Shown: positions 35,893 to 45,034, numbered from the stretch's first letter. The stretch is 64,000 nt of DNA from CAXXOK01 sp963664595 (GCA_963664595.2 CAXXOK010000005.1:1-64000); one strand, 5' to 3'. A program made the numbers and translations. The notes: generated by a model from the letters alone, not told the origin.

Positions 35893-36595
35893 TGTGCATC
35901 CATCCTTTCTGTAAATACACCTGCTGATACCATGTGCCGTACTTGGAAAACGACGACGGATACACATGCTCCTGCGCCAGCAGCGACGCAAGCCAGAGGG
36001 GCAGACTGCCGCAGGCTTTTATTTCCATCAGCACGTATTCCTGCGGCAGCAGGGGCGCACCGAAGCTGCCCCGGGAAAGATCCCAGTCGCTGTTGCGCCA
36101 GCGGATGTTCTGGTCAAAGGTCACACGCAGGTTTTCATCCTCCCGGCCCACCAGCGCTTCCCGGTCGTACGAAATCAGCAGCTTGGGTTGGGGCCGGTAG
36201 CGGCGGATGAACCAATCCATCTCGCGGGCAATCTGCCCCTGCTGGAGCAGCGTATCGTCACAATCCAGCAGCTGTTCCGCCTGCGAATAGCGTACGGCAA
36301 TGCGGCGCTTATACACTACGCCCTTATACTTGCGCTTGAGCTCCAGAAAAATATCATCCTGCGGCTTGGGTATGCCATACCAGCGCAGACGCATTTTTTC
36401 CTTAAAGAGCGGCTTCTCCACAGAGGCACGGATGATATCGAAGTCCCCCGTATCAAAATACACGCTTGAGATCGTATGCAGCCCATACTTATCCTGTATC
36501 ATGGTCTCGCTCAGTCTATGCATCAGCCGCCGCCATGTTTGCGGGGTGAGCAGGTATTTTTTCTCGATGCGCTGGAATAGGTTCTGATTGTCCAT
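35882..36595 (-). CDS. VTC domain protein (polyphosphate polymerase-like)
   Basis: A 237-residue soluble protein of the VTC/CYTH-like tunnel fold. ATG at 36595 has GGAGG 7 bases upstream. Signature stretches are RIEKKYLLTPQTWRRLMHRL, SSVYFDT, RLRWYG, IFLELKRKYKGVVYKRRIAV, LLISYDREALVG and YVLMEIKACGSLPLWL; the Lys/Arg/Glu residues line the tunnel in yeast Vtc4, which makes polyphosphate. In bacteria these short versions cluster with DUF4956 and surface proteins, so a role in cell-surface assembly or polyphosphate is possible. It overlaps DUF4956 by 11 bases. Confidence 0.88.
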   Translation of the reverse strand: MDNQNLFQRIEKKYLLTPQTWRRLMHRLSETMIQDKYGLHTISSVYFDTGDFDIIRASVEKPLFKEKMRLRWYGIPKPQDDIFLELKRKYKGVVYKRRIAVRYSQAEQLLDCDDTLLQQGQIAREMDWFIRRYRPQPKLLISYDREALVGREDENLRVTFDQNIRWRNSDWDLSRGSFGAPLLPQEYVLMEIKACGSLPLWLASLLAQEHVYPSSFSKYGTWYQQVYLQKGWMHNVG

Positions 36596-36712
36596 TGCGG
36601 CACCTCCATTCACGCACAGTGTAGGGGGCGTAGCTGAAAAGAACCTAAAAGGTTTGCCTTGAATTTACCATTGCGCGGATTGATACAAGTATGAAGCGGT
36701 GATCAGCCCGCA

Positions 36713-36741
36713 TTGACACGTTCGTCTTCTCCCCGTATACT
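36713..36741 (+). promoter_or_regulatory. promoter of the cobalamin-riboswitch operon
   Basis: TTGACA (36713-36718), 17 bases, TATACT (36736-36741). Transcription would start near 36748 and enter the riboswitch. Confidence 0.85.
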
Positions 36742-36774
36742 CAAACCACAACCGAAGAAAGCGCGCGAATGCAT

Positions 36775-36975
36775 CAATCACGATGCCGGGGGCAACCCCG
36801 CGGGAACACGGATGAGAATTCCGGGCTATCCCAGTAACCGTGTGGCGGACGAGAGGGCACGATGCCACTGCCGGATTTCCGGCGGGAAGGCGCCCTTGCA
36901 GGATGAAGCCAAGCCGGGAGACCTGTTCGCGGGGCGACCTCTGGGATTGGGCAAAATGGTGCTCCTGTAGTTCGG
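36775..36975 (+). ncRNA. cobalamin (B12) riboswitch
   Basis: CGGGAACACGGATGAGAATT followed by CCGGGCTATCCCAGTAACCG matches the conserved core of adenosylcobalamin riboswitches, and AAGCCGGGAGACCTGTTC is the B12 box. The 3' part includes the regulatory hairpin region. It controls the btuFCD-type genes that follow: when B12 is plentiful the downstream terminator forms. Confidence 0.92.
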
Positions 36976-36985
36976 GCACCCTTTG

Positions 36986-37010
36986 GCAGTCTCAGCGGAG
37001 ACTGCTTTTT
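36986..37010 (+). terminator. riboswitch-controlled terminator
   Basis: GCAGTCTC, loop AGCG, GAGACTGC, then TTTTTG. It stands between the aptamer and the binding-protein start at 37065. Confidence 0.88.
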
Positions 37011-37064
37011 GTTTGCAAGCAAAAGCCGCCCGGCATTTTTCGGAAAACGAAAGGAGTGGTTCTC

Positions 37065-37952
37065 ATGAAAAGAACCCTGGGACTGGCGCTCGCGCTGCTG
37101 ATGCTCTTCACGGCCGGCTGCGGACTGGCGGAAACCGGCGCGACCGCAACAATGGATATGATGGGCAGGCAGGTGACTGTGGCCGGACCCGTGACGCGCG
37201 TGGTAGCGCTCACGGCGGCGGACTGTGAAATTCTCTACGCGCTGGGCGCTGGCGATTTGCTGGTGGGCCGGGGCGCCTACTGCGATTACCCCGCCGAGGT
37301 GCTGCTGGTTCCCTCCGTGGAATCCGGTTACGAAACCAATATCGAACAGATCATCGCGCTGGAGCCCCAACTGATACTCACGGGCACGATGAACCAAAGT
37401 GTAGAGCAGGTTGACATGCTGGAGGCGGCGGGCATCGCCGTAGCCGTCAGCGACGCGCAGGATATCGCGGGCGTATACGAGGCCATCGCCATGATCGGCA
37501 CGCTGGTTGGCCGCAGCAGCGAGGCCGACGCTCTGATCGCGCAGATGCAGGCTGCCTTTGCTTCGCTTGGCGAAAGCGGCCTGTCCGGCAGCGTATACTT
37601 TGAGGTATCCCCGCTGCAATACGGGCTGTGGACCGCCGGTACCGGCACCTTTTTGCAGGAAATCGCGGATATTCTGGGCCTTGACAACCTCTTTGCCGAT
37701 CTGGAGGGCTGGGCACAGGTATCCGAGGAGCAGGTGCTTTCCCGAAACCCGGATTATATTGTCACCACGGCGGCGGATTATGGTATAGAGCCCTCCCCTG
37801 TTGATGAAATCCTGGGCCGCACGGGCTGGGACAGCATAACCGCCGTGCAAAACGGCGCGGTGTATTCCGGCTTCAGCGATTCGCTCACCCGGCCCGGCCC
37901 GCGCCTGGTGGAAGGCGCGCAGCAGCTGCTGAACGCCATTTTGGCCAAATAG
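37065..37952 (+). CDS. btuF: cobalamin ABC transporter substrate-binding lipoprotein
   Basis: A 295-residue lipoprotein (lipobox LFTAGC, Cys19) of the type-2 (FecB/BtuF) class. The start has AAGGAG 8 bases upstream. MDMMGRQVTVAGPVTRVVAL opens the domain; LEPQLILTGTMNQSVEQVDM and DAQDIAGVYEAIAMIG mark the first lobe and backbone helix. The riboswitch upstream makes cobalamin or a corrinoid the most likely ligand. The permease start lies 2 bases after the stop. Confidence 0.92.
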   Translation: MKRTLGLALALLMLFTAGCGLAETGATATMDMMGRQVTVAGPVTRVVALTAADCEILYALGAGDLLVGRGAYCDYPAEVLLVPSVESGYETNIEQIIALEPQLILTGTMNQSVEQVDMLEAAGIAVAVSDAQDIAGVYEAIAMIGTLVGRSSEADALIAQMQAAFASLGESGLSGSVYFEVSPLQYGLWTAGTGTFLQEIADILGLDNLFADLEGWAQVSEEQVLSRNPDYIVTTAADYGIEPSPVDEILGRTGWDSITAVQNGAVYSGFSDSLTRPGPRLVEGAQQLLNAILAK

Positions 37953-37953
37953 T

Positions 37954-38985
37954 ATGCATAAGGAAGGGTTTTCACCGGTCGCTTATCTGGGCTTTACCGG
38001 GGCGCTGCTGTTTACGCTCACGCTTTGCGTGAGCGCCGGCAGCGTCGCCCTGCCCTTTGGCGAAACGCTGGCCATCCTCCGCAACGCCCTGCTCGGCCTG
38101 CCACAGGAGGGGGCGCGCGCCTCCATCATCCTGCTGGTACGGCTGCCGCGGGTGCTGTGCGTGGCGCTTTCCGGCGCGGCGCTGGCGCTGTGCGGCGGCG
38201 TGATGCAGGGGCTTTTGCGCAACCCCCTGGCGGACGGATCCACCCTGGGGGTTACAGCGGGGGCGTCGCTGGGGGCAATCCTTGCGATCTCGCTGGGGAT
38301 CACCATCCCCTTTTTCCATTTTGCCAGCACCATGATCATGGCCATCGCGGGGGCGATGGCCTCCCTGCTGTTGATCCTTACGCTGGCGTATCGGCTGGAC
38401 CGCAGCTTTGCCACGCATACGATCATCCTGATCGGCATCATCTTTTCCATGTTTGTGTCGGGCATTCTGAGCCTGATCATCGCGTTTTCGGGCGATAAGC
38501 TGCGCACCATCACCTTTTGGACGATGGGCAGCCTGCAGGGCTCCACCTATCTCAACGCGCTGACACTGTTGATCGCACTGCTGGTCTTTGGCAGCATCAT
38601 GCTGTTTCACACACGGGAGCTGAACGCCTTTGCCGTAGGCGAGGCCAACGCGCGCTCTATCGGCGTCAACGTGCGGCGGGTGAAGCTGCTGATGCTGATC
38701 TGCGCTTCGGTGCTGATCGGCGTATGCGTATCCATCGGCGGCACCATCAGCTTTGTGGGGCTGGTCACACCCCACATTCTGCGGCTTTTAACCGGCCCCA
38801 ACCATAAACGGCTGCTGCCCGCCACGGTGTTTGGCGGTGCCATTTTCCTGCTGCTGTCCGATCTGCTGGCGCGCACGCTGGCGAGCCCTGTCGAGCTGCC
38901 CATCGGCGTGGTCACCTCGCTGATCGGCGCAGTGGTGTTCACCGTTATCCTGCTGCGCAGCCGGAAGGGGGATGTGCATGCTTGA
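37954..38985 (+). CDS. btuC: cobalamin ABC transporter permease, FecCD/BtuC type
   Basis: A 343-residue membrane protein with about ten helices. The FecCD pattern RLPRVLCVALSGAALALCGG, VMQGLLRNPLADGSTLGVTA and the cytoplasmic coupling loop FVGLVTPHILRLLTGPNHKR are clear. It forms the B12 channel with the ATPase that follows, which it overlaps by 8 bases. Confidence 0.94.
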   Translation: MHKEGFSPVAYLGFTGALLFTLTLCVSAGSVALPFGETLAILRNALLGLPQEGARASIILLVRLPRVLCVALSGAALALCGGVMQGLLRNPLADGSTLGVTAGASLGAILAISLGITIPFFHFASTMIMAIAGAMASLLLILTLAYRLDRSFATHTIILIGIIFSMFVSGILSLIIAFSGDKLRTITFWTMGSLQGSTYLNALTLLIALLVFGSIMLFHTRELNAFAVGEANARSIGVNVRRVKLLMLICASVLIGVCVSIGGTISFVGLVTPHILRLLTGPNHKRLLPATVFGGAIFLLLSDLLARTLASPVELPIGVVTSLIGAVVFTVILLRSRKGDVHA

Positions 38986-39733
38986 GGTAAACCATCTATC
39001 GGTTCGCTACGAGGATCAGCCGGTGCTCGACGATATTTCCTTTGCCGTGCAAAGCGGCGAATGGCTGATGATCACCGGCCCTAACGGAGCGGGCAAATCC
39101 ACCTTGCTGGAAGCGCTGATGCAGGGCATACCCTACACGGGGGACATACGGCTGAACGGTATCCCCGTCCCGGCGATCAAACCGCGCGGACGCGCCCTGT
39201 ATATGGGGCTGCTGGCCCAGAGCTATACCGCAGGCTATGCCTTTACCGTGGAGGAGATCGTGCGGCTGGGGCGCTACGCCCACCACGACGCGCTCGCCGG
39301 GTTCAGCGCGGCGGATGAGGAGGCCGTGGAACAGGCGCTTGCGCAGACGGGCACCCTGGCCCTCCGGCACCGTCCTCTTTCGCAAATTTCCGGGGGCGAG
39401 GCACAGCGCGCGTTTCTGGCGCAGCTATTTGCCCAGAACCCGAAGCTGCTCCTGCTGGACGAACCTTCCAGCCACCTGGACCTCGCCTATCAAAAGCAGA
39501 TCTTTGAGCTGATTCAGGGCTGGCTGGGGCAGCCGGGCCGCGCCGTGGTTTCGGTGGTACACGACCTGTCCCTGGCCCGCCGCTTCGGCACGCGGGTGCT
39601 GCTGCTTTCCCACGGCCGTGCCGCGGCCGATGCCCCGCCCGCGGACGCGCTCACCCCCGCGCTGCTCAGACAAGTCTACGGCATGGATGTCACAGGCTGG
39701 ATGCAGGCCATATACGAAAGCTGGAGCCAATAA
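38978..39733 (+). CDS. btuD: cobalamin ABC transporter ATPase
   Basis: A 251-residue ATPase. Start 38978 (MLEVNHLSVRYEDQP) is preferred over ATG 38972, which touches the GGAAGGGGG ribosome site. Walker A GPNGAGKST, signature ISGGEAQRAFLAQLFAQNPK, Walker B LLLLDEPSSHLDL and the switch His in VVHDLSLARR are present. Last gene of the riboswitch operon. Confidence 0.95.
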   Translation: MLEVNHLSVRYEDQPVLDDISFAVQSGEWLMITGPNGAGKSTLLEALMQGIPYTGDIRLNGIPVPAIKPRGRALYMGLLAQSYTAGYAFTVEEIVRLGRYAHHDALAGFSAADEEAVEQALAQTGTLALRHRPLSQISGGEAQRAFLAQLFAQNPKLLLLDEPSSHLDLAYQKQIFELIQGWLGQPGRAVVSVVHDLSLARRFGTRVLLLSHGRAAADAPPADALTPALLRQVYGMDVTGWMQAIYESWSQ

Positions 39734-40143
39734 ATCTCTGCTTTTCTCCTTTCAGAAACCTGACCGGACCCGGCTGCGGCGGATACGCGCAGAAAAGCGC
39801 TGCCTTGTTTGGGGATACAGGTCATATTCATCCCCAGTCACACCCGGTTTTTTCTCAGAGTACAGCATCTGCCGTCTGTTTGGTTGATGTATACAACACC
39901 TTGTGTTTTCATCATCTCCGGGCAGGAATCATCCTGCCCCATTTTTTGTCCGTTTGGGCCCCCTGCGCCGCCCAGCCCTTGCCAAATCCCAATTTCCTTT
40001 ACTTTCCCGCTTTTCCTATGCTATAATGACGTATGATCAATAGTAAGGACCGCATTGGTTTTCTGTTCCTGTATACGGTTGAGGATCGACGCTGAATTTA
40101 CAGCCGTAACGTTTAACCGGGATTTTTTAAAGGTGTAGATGCC
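39734..40143. other. intergenic region after btuD
   Basis: About 410 bases. Apart from the terminator at 39920-39948 I see no gene; several short AT-rich frames lack ribosome sites. The promoter of the polysaccharide operon should lie in the last 150 bases, but no convincing -35/-10 pair stands out. Confidence 0.4.
39920..39948 (+). terminator. terminator of the btuFCD operon
   Basis: GGGCAGGA, loop ATCA, TCCTGCCC, then CATTTTTTG, 187 bases after the btuD stop. Confidence 0.85.
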
Positions 40144-40962
40144 ATGGCCGTCGCAACAAGCAATAAGAAACCGACAACAATCGAGAAGCGTCAAATCAGC
40201 TACACAAGGGATTACAGGCACTTACCAAAGCCAAAAATCTCGATGTGGTTTTTTGTGTTGCTTTTTGTGGTTCCGGCCGTGCTGGCCGTGCTGCTGTTTT
40301 ATCCCGAATTATCCATGGCGATCTCCGTATGGACCAGCCATGTAATCACCAGCGGCACGGGCGTCCCTTCCACGGTAACCTCGGCGGAGTTTATCCCGGC
40401 TATCGGGCCGGTATATCTGGTGGATATGGCGGGCAGCATGCCAACGCTGCTGTTTTCCATTATCAATCTGGTCGTCGCCCTGGCAACGCTCTTTCTGGTC
40501 ATGCTGATGCGGCGCAGCAGCATGCGCTCGTTTGCCATCTACATCTGCATGGCCATGTTCGTGCATGTGATATCCTCGCTGTTCTTCATCTTTTTTCCGG
40601 AGTATTTCCCCTATGCGCTGGTGGATTACTCCACACTGTACATGGAGCAGCAGATCGCCATCTGGATTTGCATTGCGGGCATCAGCGGGTTTGCTATCGC
40701 GCTGATTTTTTCTTCCTTCATTTCCAAACTCATCACCTATCTGGCAACGCTTGCCTATAGCGCCGTATACGGCATTACCCGGTATGTGGTGTATTTACTG
40801 CTGCTGCATTATTTCAGTTCACTGTTTATGGCCACGCTGTTTTTTACGCTTGGCGTTCTGTTTGACTTCCTCCAGATGGTCTTCGTGTATATCCTGTACG
40901 TTCGCTATGCCAGCAAAAAGTATGGCTCGCAAAGGGAGGGAACCCTATGGAAGTGGTCGTAA
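40144..40962 (+). CDS. multi-pass membrane protein of a polysaccharide synthase operon
   Basis: A 272-residue protein with about six helices (for example WFFVLLFVVPAVLAVLLFYP, LFSIINLVVALATLFLVMLM, FAIYICMAMFVHVISSLFFI, IAIWICIAGISGFAIALIFS) and a charged cytoplasmic N-terminus of 30 residues. I do not recognise the family. It overlaps the GT2 synthase gene by 16 bases and so is probably a subunit of the same membrane complex, either a channel helper or an acyltransferase-like partner; neither is shown by motif. Confidence 0.75.
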   Translation: MAVATSNKKPTTIEKRQISYTRDYRHLPKPKISMWFFVLLFVVPAVLAVLLFYPELSMAISVWTSHVITSGTGVPSTVTSAEFIPAIGPVYLVDMAGSMPTLLFSIINLVVALATLFLVMLMRRSSMRSFAIYICMAMFVHVISSLFFIFFPEYFPYALVDYSTLYMEQQIAIWICIAGISGFAIALIFSSFISKLITYLATLAYSAVYGITRYVVYLLLLHYFSSLFMATLFFTLGVLFDFLQMVFVYILYVRYASKKYGSQREGTLWKWS

Positions 40963-42236
40963 CGATCCTCCATATCTACTTTATCTTCGTTATCTGCGTG
41001 ATGATTATTTATTCAATCCGGCACGTGATTTTTACCGTGAACCGGCTATACGGAGAGCAGATGATCTCCTACCGCGACCTGTACGACAGCGAGCTGCCCG
41101 TTATCTCCGTGCTGGTGCCCATGCACAACGAGGAGCTGGTGCTCCGTTACGTGATCGAAGCCCTGCTCAAATGCGATTACGACCACGACAAGCTGGAAAT
41201 CATCGCAATCAACGATCACTCCCAGGATAAAACGGCCCAGATGCTCAACCGATACTTCGCGCAGTATCCGTTTGTGCGCCCCCTGCACCGCACCGAGGAA
41301 AACACCGAGCGCGGCAAGCCTGTAGCGCTCAACGAAGCGATGGACGTTGCCAAGGGCGAGATCATCATCGTGTTCGACGCGGACTACCGTCCGTCCAAAA
41401 ATCTGCTGAAGAAGATCGCCTCCGCCTTTATTGATCCGCAAGTAGGGGCCGTGATGGGGCGCGTAATCCCCGTCAATCCGCATTCCAACATGCTGACGGA
41501 GCTTTTAAATCTGGAGCGCTCCGGCGGCTATCAGGTGGACCAGCAAGCGCGTTACAACCTGCATCTGGTGCCCCAGTACGGCGGCACGGTGGGCGGCTAC
41601 CGCAAGCATCTGCTCACGGAGGATAACGGATACGACACCAAAAACCTGACTGAGGATACGGAGCTTACCTACCGCATCACCGTGAAGGGCTGGAATGTAA
41701 TCTACGACAACAGCGCGGAATGCTATGAGGAATCCCCCGAGGTGTGGTCTACCCGCGGCCGGCAGGTGGCGCGGTGGGCGCGCGGGCACAACGATGTGAT
41801 GTTCCGGTATTTTTTTCACATGTTTTCGGCAAAAAACATGCGCTTCTGGAAGAAAGTAGATAGCCTCCTGCTGCTGTGCATCTATATGGTTCCGTTCATT
41901 CTGGGCTTGGGTTTTCTGGATTGCATCGCCCTGTTTTTTCTGGGCCGGATGAGCATCTTTTCCGGCTGGTGGGTGCTGATGTTTATCGGTATGTACAACG
42001 CCTGGGGCAATTTTGCGCCGTTCTATGAGATATCGGCCGGCGCCCTGCTGGACGGGATGGACCGGGAGCTGATCTTCCTGCCCATGCTTTGCTTTTCGTT
42101 CTATTTCTACATGTGGCATATTTCCAAAGGATTTTTGCAGGCGCTGATCGACAACATCACCCGTCGCCAAACCCGATGGGCCAAGACGGAGCGGTATGCC
42201 TCCGGCGACGATATGCCGCAAGGGGAAGGGACCTGA
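40947..42236 (+). CDS. processive family 2 glycosyltransferase (synthase type)
   Basis: A 429-residue membrane glycosyltransferase. One N-terminal helix (7-28), then the GT-A domain with SVLVPMHNEE (54-63), Asp90, the DAD motif (144-146) that binds the metal-UDP, TED (235-237, acid base) and QVARW (273-277) that holds the acceptor chain. Three to four C-terminal helices form the channel. The D,D,D,QxxRW set marks processive synthases such as cellulose, hyaluronan or PNAG synthase. Product unknown. No PilZ domain is present, so direct c-di-GMP control is not indicated. It is followed after 3 bases by a bactofilin-like gene. Confidence 0.92.
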   Translation: MEVVVTILHIYFIFVICVMIIYSIRHVIFTVNRLYGEQMISYRDLYDSELPVISVLVPMHNEELVLRYVIEALLKCDYDHDKLEIIAINDHSQDKTAQMLNRYFAQYPFVRPLHRTEENTERGKPVALNEAMDVAKGEIIIVFDADYRPSKNLLKKIASAFIDPQVGAVMGRVIPVNPHSNMLTELLNLERSGGYQVDQQARYNLHLVPQYGGTVGGYRKHLLTEDNGYDTKNLTEDTELTYRITVKGWNVIYDNSAECYEESPEVWSTRGRQVARWARGHNDVMFRYFFHMFSAKNMRFWKKVDSLLLLCIYMVPFILGLGFLDCIALFFLGRMSIFSGWWVLMFIGMYNAWGNFAPFYEISAGALLDGMDRELIFLPMLCFSFYFYMWHISKGFLQALIDNITRRQTRWAKTERYASGDDMPQGEGT

Positions 42237-42239
42237 CAC

Positions 42240-43517
42240 ATGGCATTGATTATCGGCATCACAGTGGTATTCCTTGCGCTTTTGTTTTTGCCCTTCGCGG
42301 TATCGATACTGTCCCTCCGCAAGAGCAAGGATGTATCGTTGTATGTAAAAAGCGACAATATACGCGATCCGCGGTATTTTTCCAATTCCTTCCGCTCGCT
42401 TGTGGAAAAGGGGATTGACCCGCAGACGCGCACAATTACCATGTCCAAATCAGAACCGTTTGTTTATGCAAGAGAATTGCAGAACACGGTCTGTGATTGC
42501 ATCGTGGTTGCGCAAAGCCATTTTCAGCCCGTGGGCGTATCCTGTTTTACCAAGGAGATTTATGCCGCTTCCTCCGCGCAGATCCCGCCCGATACCCGCC
42601 TGCGCGCCATCGCCTGTTTGGACAGGCTGGAGATCGGACAGAACTGCGAGATCGTCCGCTGGGCGGATTCCGACGGACAGATGACCATTGCCGCCGGATG
42701 CGCGCTGGGCATGAGCATATCCAGCGGCGAGCGCCTGCTTATTGCAAAGGGTTGTACCTTCCGCCGTCTGTATTCGCCAGAAATCATCATCGGCTCCAGC
42801 CTGGTCAGGCCGAAGCACACGCCCGCGGATACCGCCGTTTTTTCGGAACGGCTGATCAATCCCGAATCGATCAGCGCTCATGAAACCGTCAAATCAACCA
42901 TCGTTGCCGAATACAGCTTGTCCATCGGGGAAAGCGCCGTGATTATGGGCAGTATAAAATCCAACCATCACGTCTATGTTCACCGCAACGCGCGCATCAA
43001 CGGCAATCTCGTGGCCGATGGGATCATCATTCTGGAAGAGGGCGCGCGGGTTCTCGGCTCGGTGTTTTCACAGGATTCCGTGTTTGTCGGCCCCGGTGTG
43101 GAAATCGGAGTCAAGCGGAAAATCAAATCCCTGATCGCACGAAAAAGCATCGTACTATGCGAAACCGCCATGGTTTTCGGATATGTTGGCTGTGAAACGG
43201 ATTCCAAAACCATTGCCAAAGAGGATTTTCACACCGAGCTCAGCCAAAAGCAGTGGTTATCCAAAATGGAAAACCTTGTGGCCGAGATCGCCGAGGAGCA
43301 GGACGACGATGAAGCCAGATACGCCTTTACCAACAGTGCCTTCACAGCGCCGTCGGATATGTTCTTCCCCGAGGAAGCGCCGTCCGACGATCCTATGGAG
43401 GAACAGGCGCAGGAGGATGAGCGGGCAAGGACCAAAAAGAGAAAGCACAACAAATCCACGGCTTCTCCCCCCGGCGGAGCCGTGGACGACGAGGATGATT
43501 TTACCCTCTTCAATTAG
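42240..43517 (+). CDS. membrane-anchored bactofilin-like beta-helix protein
   Basis: A 425-residue protein. Helix 3-24 (LIIGITVVFLALLFLPFAVS) anchors it; residues about 60-330 show regular hydrophobic repeats (IIIGSSLVRPKHT, SIGESAVIMGSIKSNHHVYV, ARINGNLVADGIIILEEGAR, VLGSVFSQDSVFVGPGVEIG) as in bactofilin/polymer-forming proteins. The C-terminal 90 residues are acidic then basic and probably disordered (EEAPSDDPMEEQAQEDERAR). Third gene of the synthase operon; it may scaffold or localise the synthase. A strong terminator follows. Confidence 0.75.
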   Translation: MALIIGITVVFLALLFLPFAVSILSLRKSKDVSLYVKSDNIRDPRYFSNSFRSLVEKGIDPQTRTITMSKSEPFVYARELQNTVCDCIVVAQSHFQPVGVSCFTKEIYAASSAQIPPDTRLRAIACLDRLEIGQNCEIVRWADSDGQMTIAAGCALGMSISSGERLLIAKGCTFRRLYSPEIIIGSSLVRPKHTPADTAVFSERLINPESISAHETVKSTIVAEYSLSIGESAVIMGSIKSNHHVYVHRNARINGNLVADGIIILEEGARVLGSVFSQDSVFVGPGVEIGVKRKIKSLIARKSIVLCETAMVFGYVGCETDSKTIAKEDFHTELSQKQWLSKMENLVAEIAEEQDDDEARYAFTNSAFTAPSDMFFPEEAPSDDPMEEQAQEDERARTKKRKHNKSTASPPGGAVDDEDDFTLFN

Positions 43518-43661
43518 AAAACCCTCTGTTGTAAAGCGCCTGTATGCGCCGGTAACTGGAGATAGCCCGGCGGGCTCAATGTCTGGTTATCTGAAATGGC
43601 GGGCTTATCCCGAACAAACCGTTTAATCGGGAAATGAAAAGGATCTCCTCCCCGCAACAAC

Positions 43662-43706
43662 AAAGAGGAACCCCTGCCTAGCGCTGCAATGCGGGGGTTC
43701 CTCTTT
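43662..43706 (+). terminator. terminator of the polysaccharide operon
   Basis: AAAGAGGAACCCCTGC pairs with GCGGGGGTTCCTCTTT over 16 positions (one G-T), 145 bases after the stop of the bactofilin-like gene. The 3' arm ends in TTTTG. The rest of 43518-43755 shows nothing recognisable. Confidence 0.85.
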
Positions 43707-43755
43707 TGAATATAGCGATAAGTGCCGATTATGCCTTTGACTACATTTTTATCTG

Positions 43756-43923
43756 CCCGATAAACGATGAATACTGCGCCTATGCAATGGTGACCTGAAT
43801 GCTTGTCGGTTTGGGTTTGTTAAACCGCAGCAGTAGTAGCGTTACATAGAAGGCTTCACAAACTCAATCTGGCGGAAGGGCAACGCACCAACGTGCAGGG
43901 AATTTAACCATCGCTTACTTAGG
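43756..43923. mobile_element. family B MITE-like repeat, copy B2 (complete, 168 bases)
   Basis: Left end CCCGATAAACGATGAATA; the reverse complement of the right end is CCTAAGTAAGCGATGGTTAA. The interior shares TTGGGTTTGTTAAACC, CAATCTGGCGGAA and ACGTGCAGGGAATTTA with B1. It has exactly the same length as B1. Its right end runs into the 3' end of wecB and contains that gene's stop codon. Confidence 0.75.
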
Positions 43924-45034
43924 ACAGCGTTCTTTCGATAATGTCCGCAATACGCGCCGACGCCGTGCCGTCTCCGTACGGATTGCGCGCGGTGCTCATC
44001 TTTCGGTATTCCTCCGGGTCGTCCAGCAGCTGCCTGCAGGCATAGTAGATAATCTGCTCATCCGTGCCCACCAGCCGCAGGGTACCGGCATCCAGACCCT
44101 CCGGGCGCTCCGTGGTATCGCGCATCACAAGCACCGGCTTGCCCAGCGACGGGGCTTCCTCCTGAATGCCGCCCGAATCCGTCAGGATGAAGTAGGCGTT
44201 GTTGATCAGGTTGTGGAACTCATCCACCTCCATGGGCTCAATCAGGCGAATCTGCGGGCTGTCTACGAGCATTTCCCGGGCAATGGTGCGTACCACCGGG
44301 TTTTTATGCATGGGGAATACCAGCTTCACATCCTCATATTTTTCCACAATGCGCCGCACCGCCCTGAACATGCTGCGCATCGGATCCCCGATGTTTTCGC
44401 GCCGGTGGGCCGTCATCACCAGCAGGCGGCTGCCTTTGGCCCAGTCGATAATCTCCGAATGAAAATCGGGGCGTACGGTGGTTTTCAGGGCATCAATGCC
44501 CGTGTTGCCCGTTACATAGATGCTTTCTGACGCGCGGCCCTCCAGCCGCAGGTTATAGCGGGCCATCTGCGTGGGCGAAAAATGATATTTTGCCACCAGG
44601 CTGATGGCCTGGCGATTATATTCTTCGGGGAACGGCGAATAGATGTTATGGGTACGCAGGCCGGCTTCCACGTGGGCCACCGGGATTTGCAGATACAGGC
44701 ACGCGACCGACGAGGCAAAGGCTGTTGTGGTATCGCCGTGCACCAGTACAATGTCGGGCTTGCACTCAATGAGCACCTTTTGTACGCCGTACAGCGTTTT
44801 GGCCGTAATATCGAATAATGTTTGCTCCTGCTGCATAATATTCAAATCATAGTCCGGCGTAACATCAAAAAGTTTCAGCACCTGATCCAGCATTTCACGG
44901 TGCTGTCCGGATACGCATACCATGGTTTCGATTTTGCTTCGGGTGCGGAATTCCTTTACCAGCGGGCACATCTTAATCGCTTCCGGCCGCGTTCCGAACA
45001 CAATCAGCGCTCTGATCTTTCCCTGCTCATGCAT
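43919..45034 (-). CDS. wecB: UDP-N-acetylglucosamine 2-epimerase (non-hydrolysing)
   Basis: A 371-residue cytoplasmic epimerase that interconverts UDP-GlcNAc and UDP-ManNAc for surface polymers. ATG at 45034 has AGGAGAT 7 bases upstream. IRALIVFGTRPEAIKMCPLV, VCVSGQHREMLDQVL, HVEAGLRTHNIYSPFPEEYN, VMTAHRRENIGDP and LTDSGGIQEEAPSLGKPVLV are the family signatures. Length is normal. The stop codon (43921-43919) lies inside the right terminal repeat of family B copy B2, so the last residues (ERTLS) may have been reset by the insertion. Convergent with the polysaccharide operon, and a possible precursor supplier for it. Confidence 0.95.
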   Translation of the reverse strand: MHEQGKIRALIVFGTRPEAIKMCPLVKEFRTRSKIETMVCVSGQHREMLDQVLKLFDVTPDYDLNIMQQEQTLFDITAKTLYGVQKVLIECKPDIVLVHGDTTTAFASSVACLYLQIPVAHVEAGLRTHNIYSPFPEEYNRQAISLVAKYHFSPTQMARYNLRLEGRASESIYVTGNTGIDALKTTVRPDFHSEIIDWAKGSRLLVMTAHRRENIGDPMRSMFRAVRRIVEKYEDVKLVFPMHKNPVVRTIAREMLVDSPQIRLIEPMEVDEFHNLINNAYFILTDSGGIQEEAPSLGKPVLVMRDTTERPEGLDAGTLRLVGTDEQIIYYACRQLLDDPEEYRKMSTARNPYGDGTASARIADIIERTLS

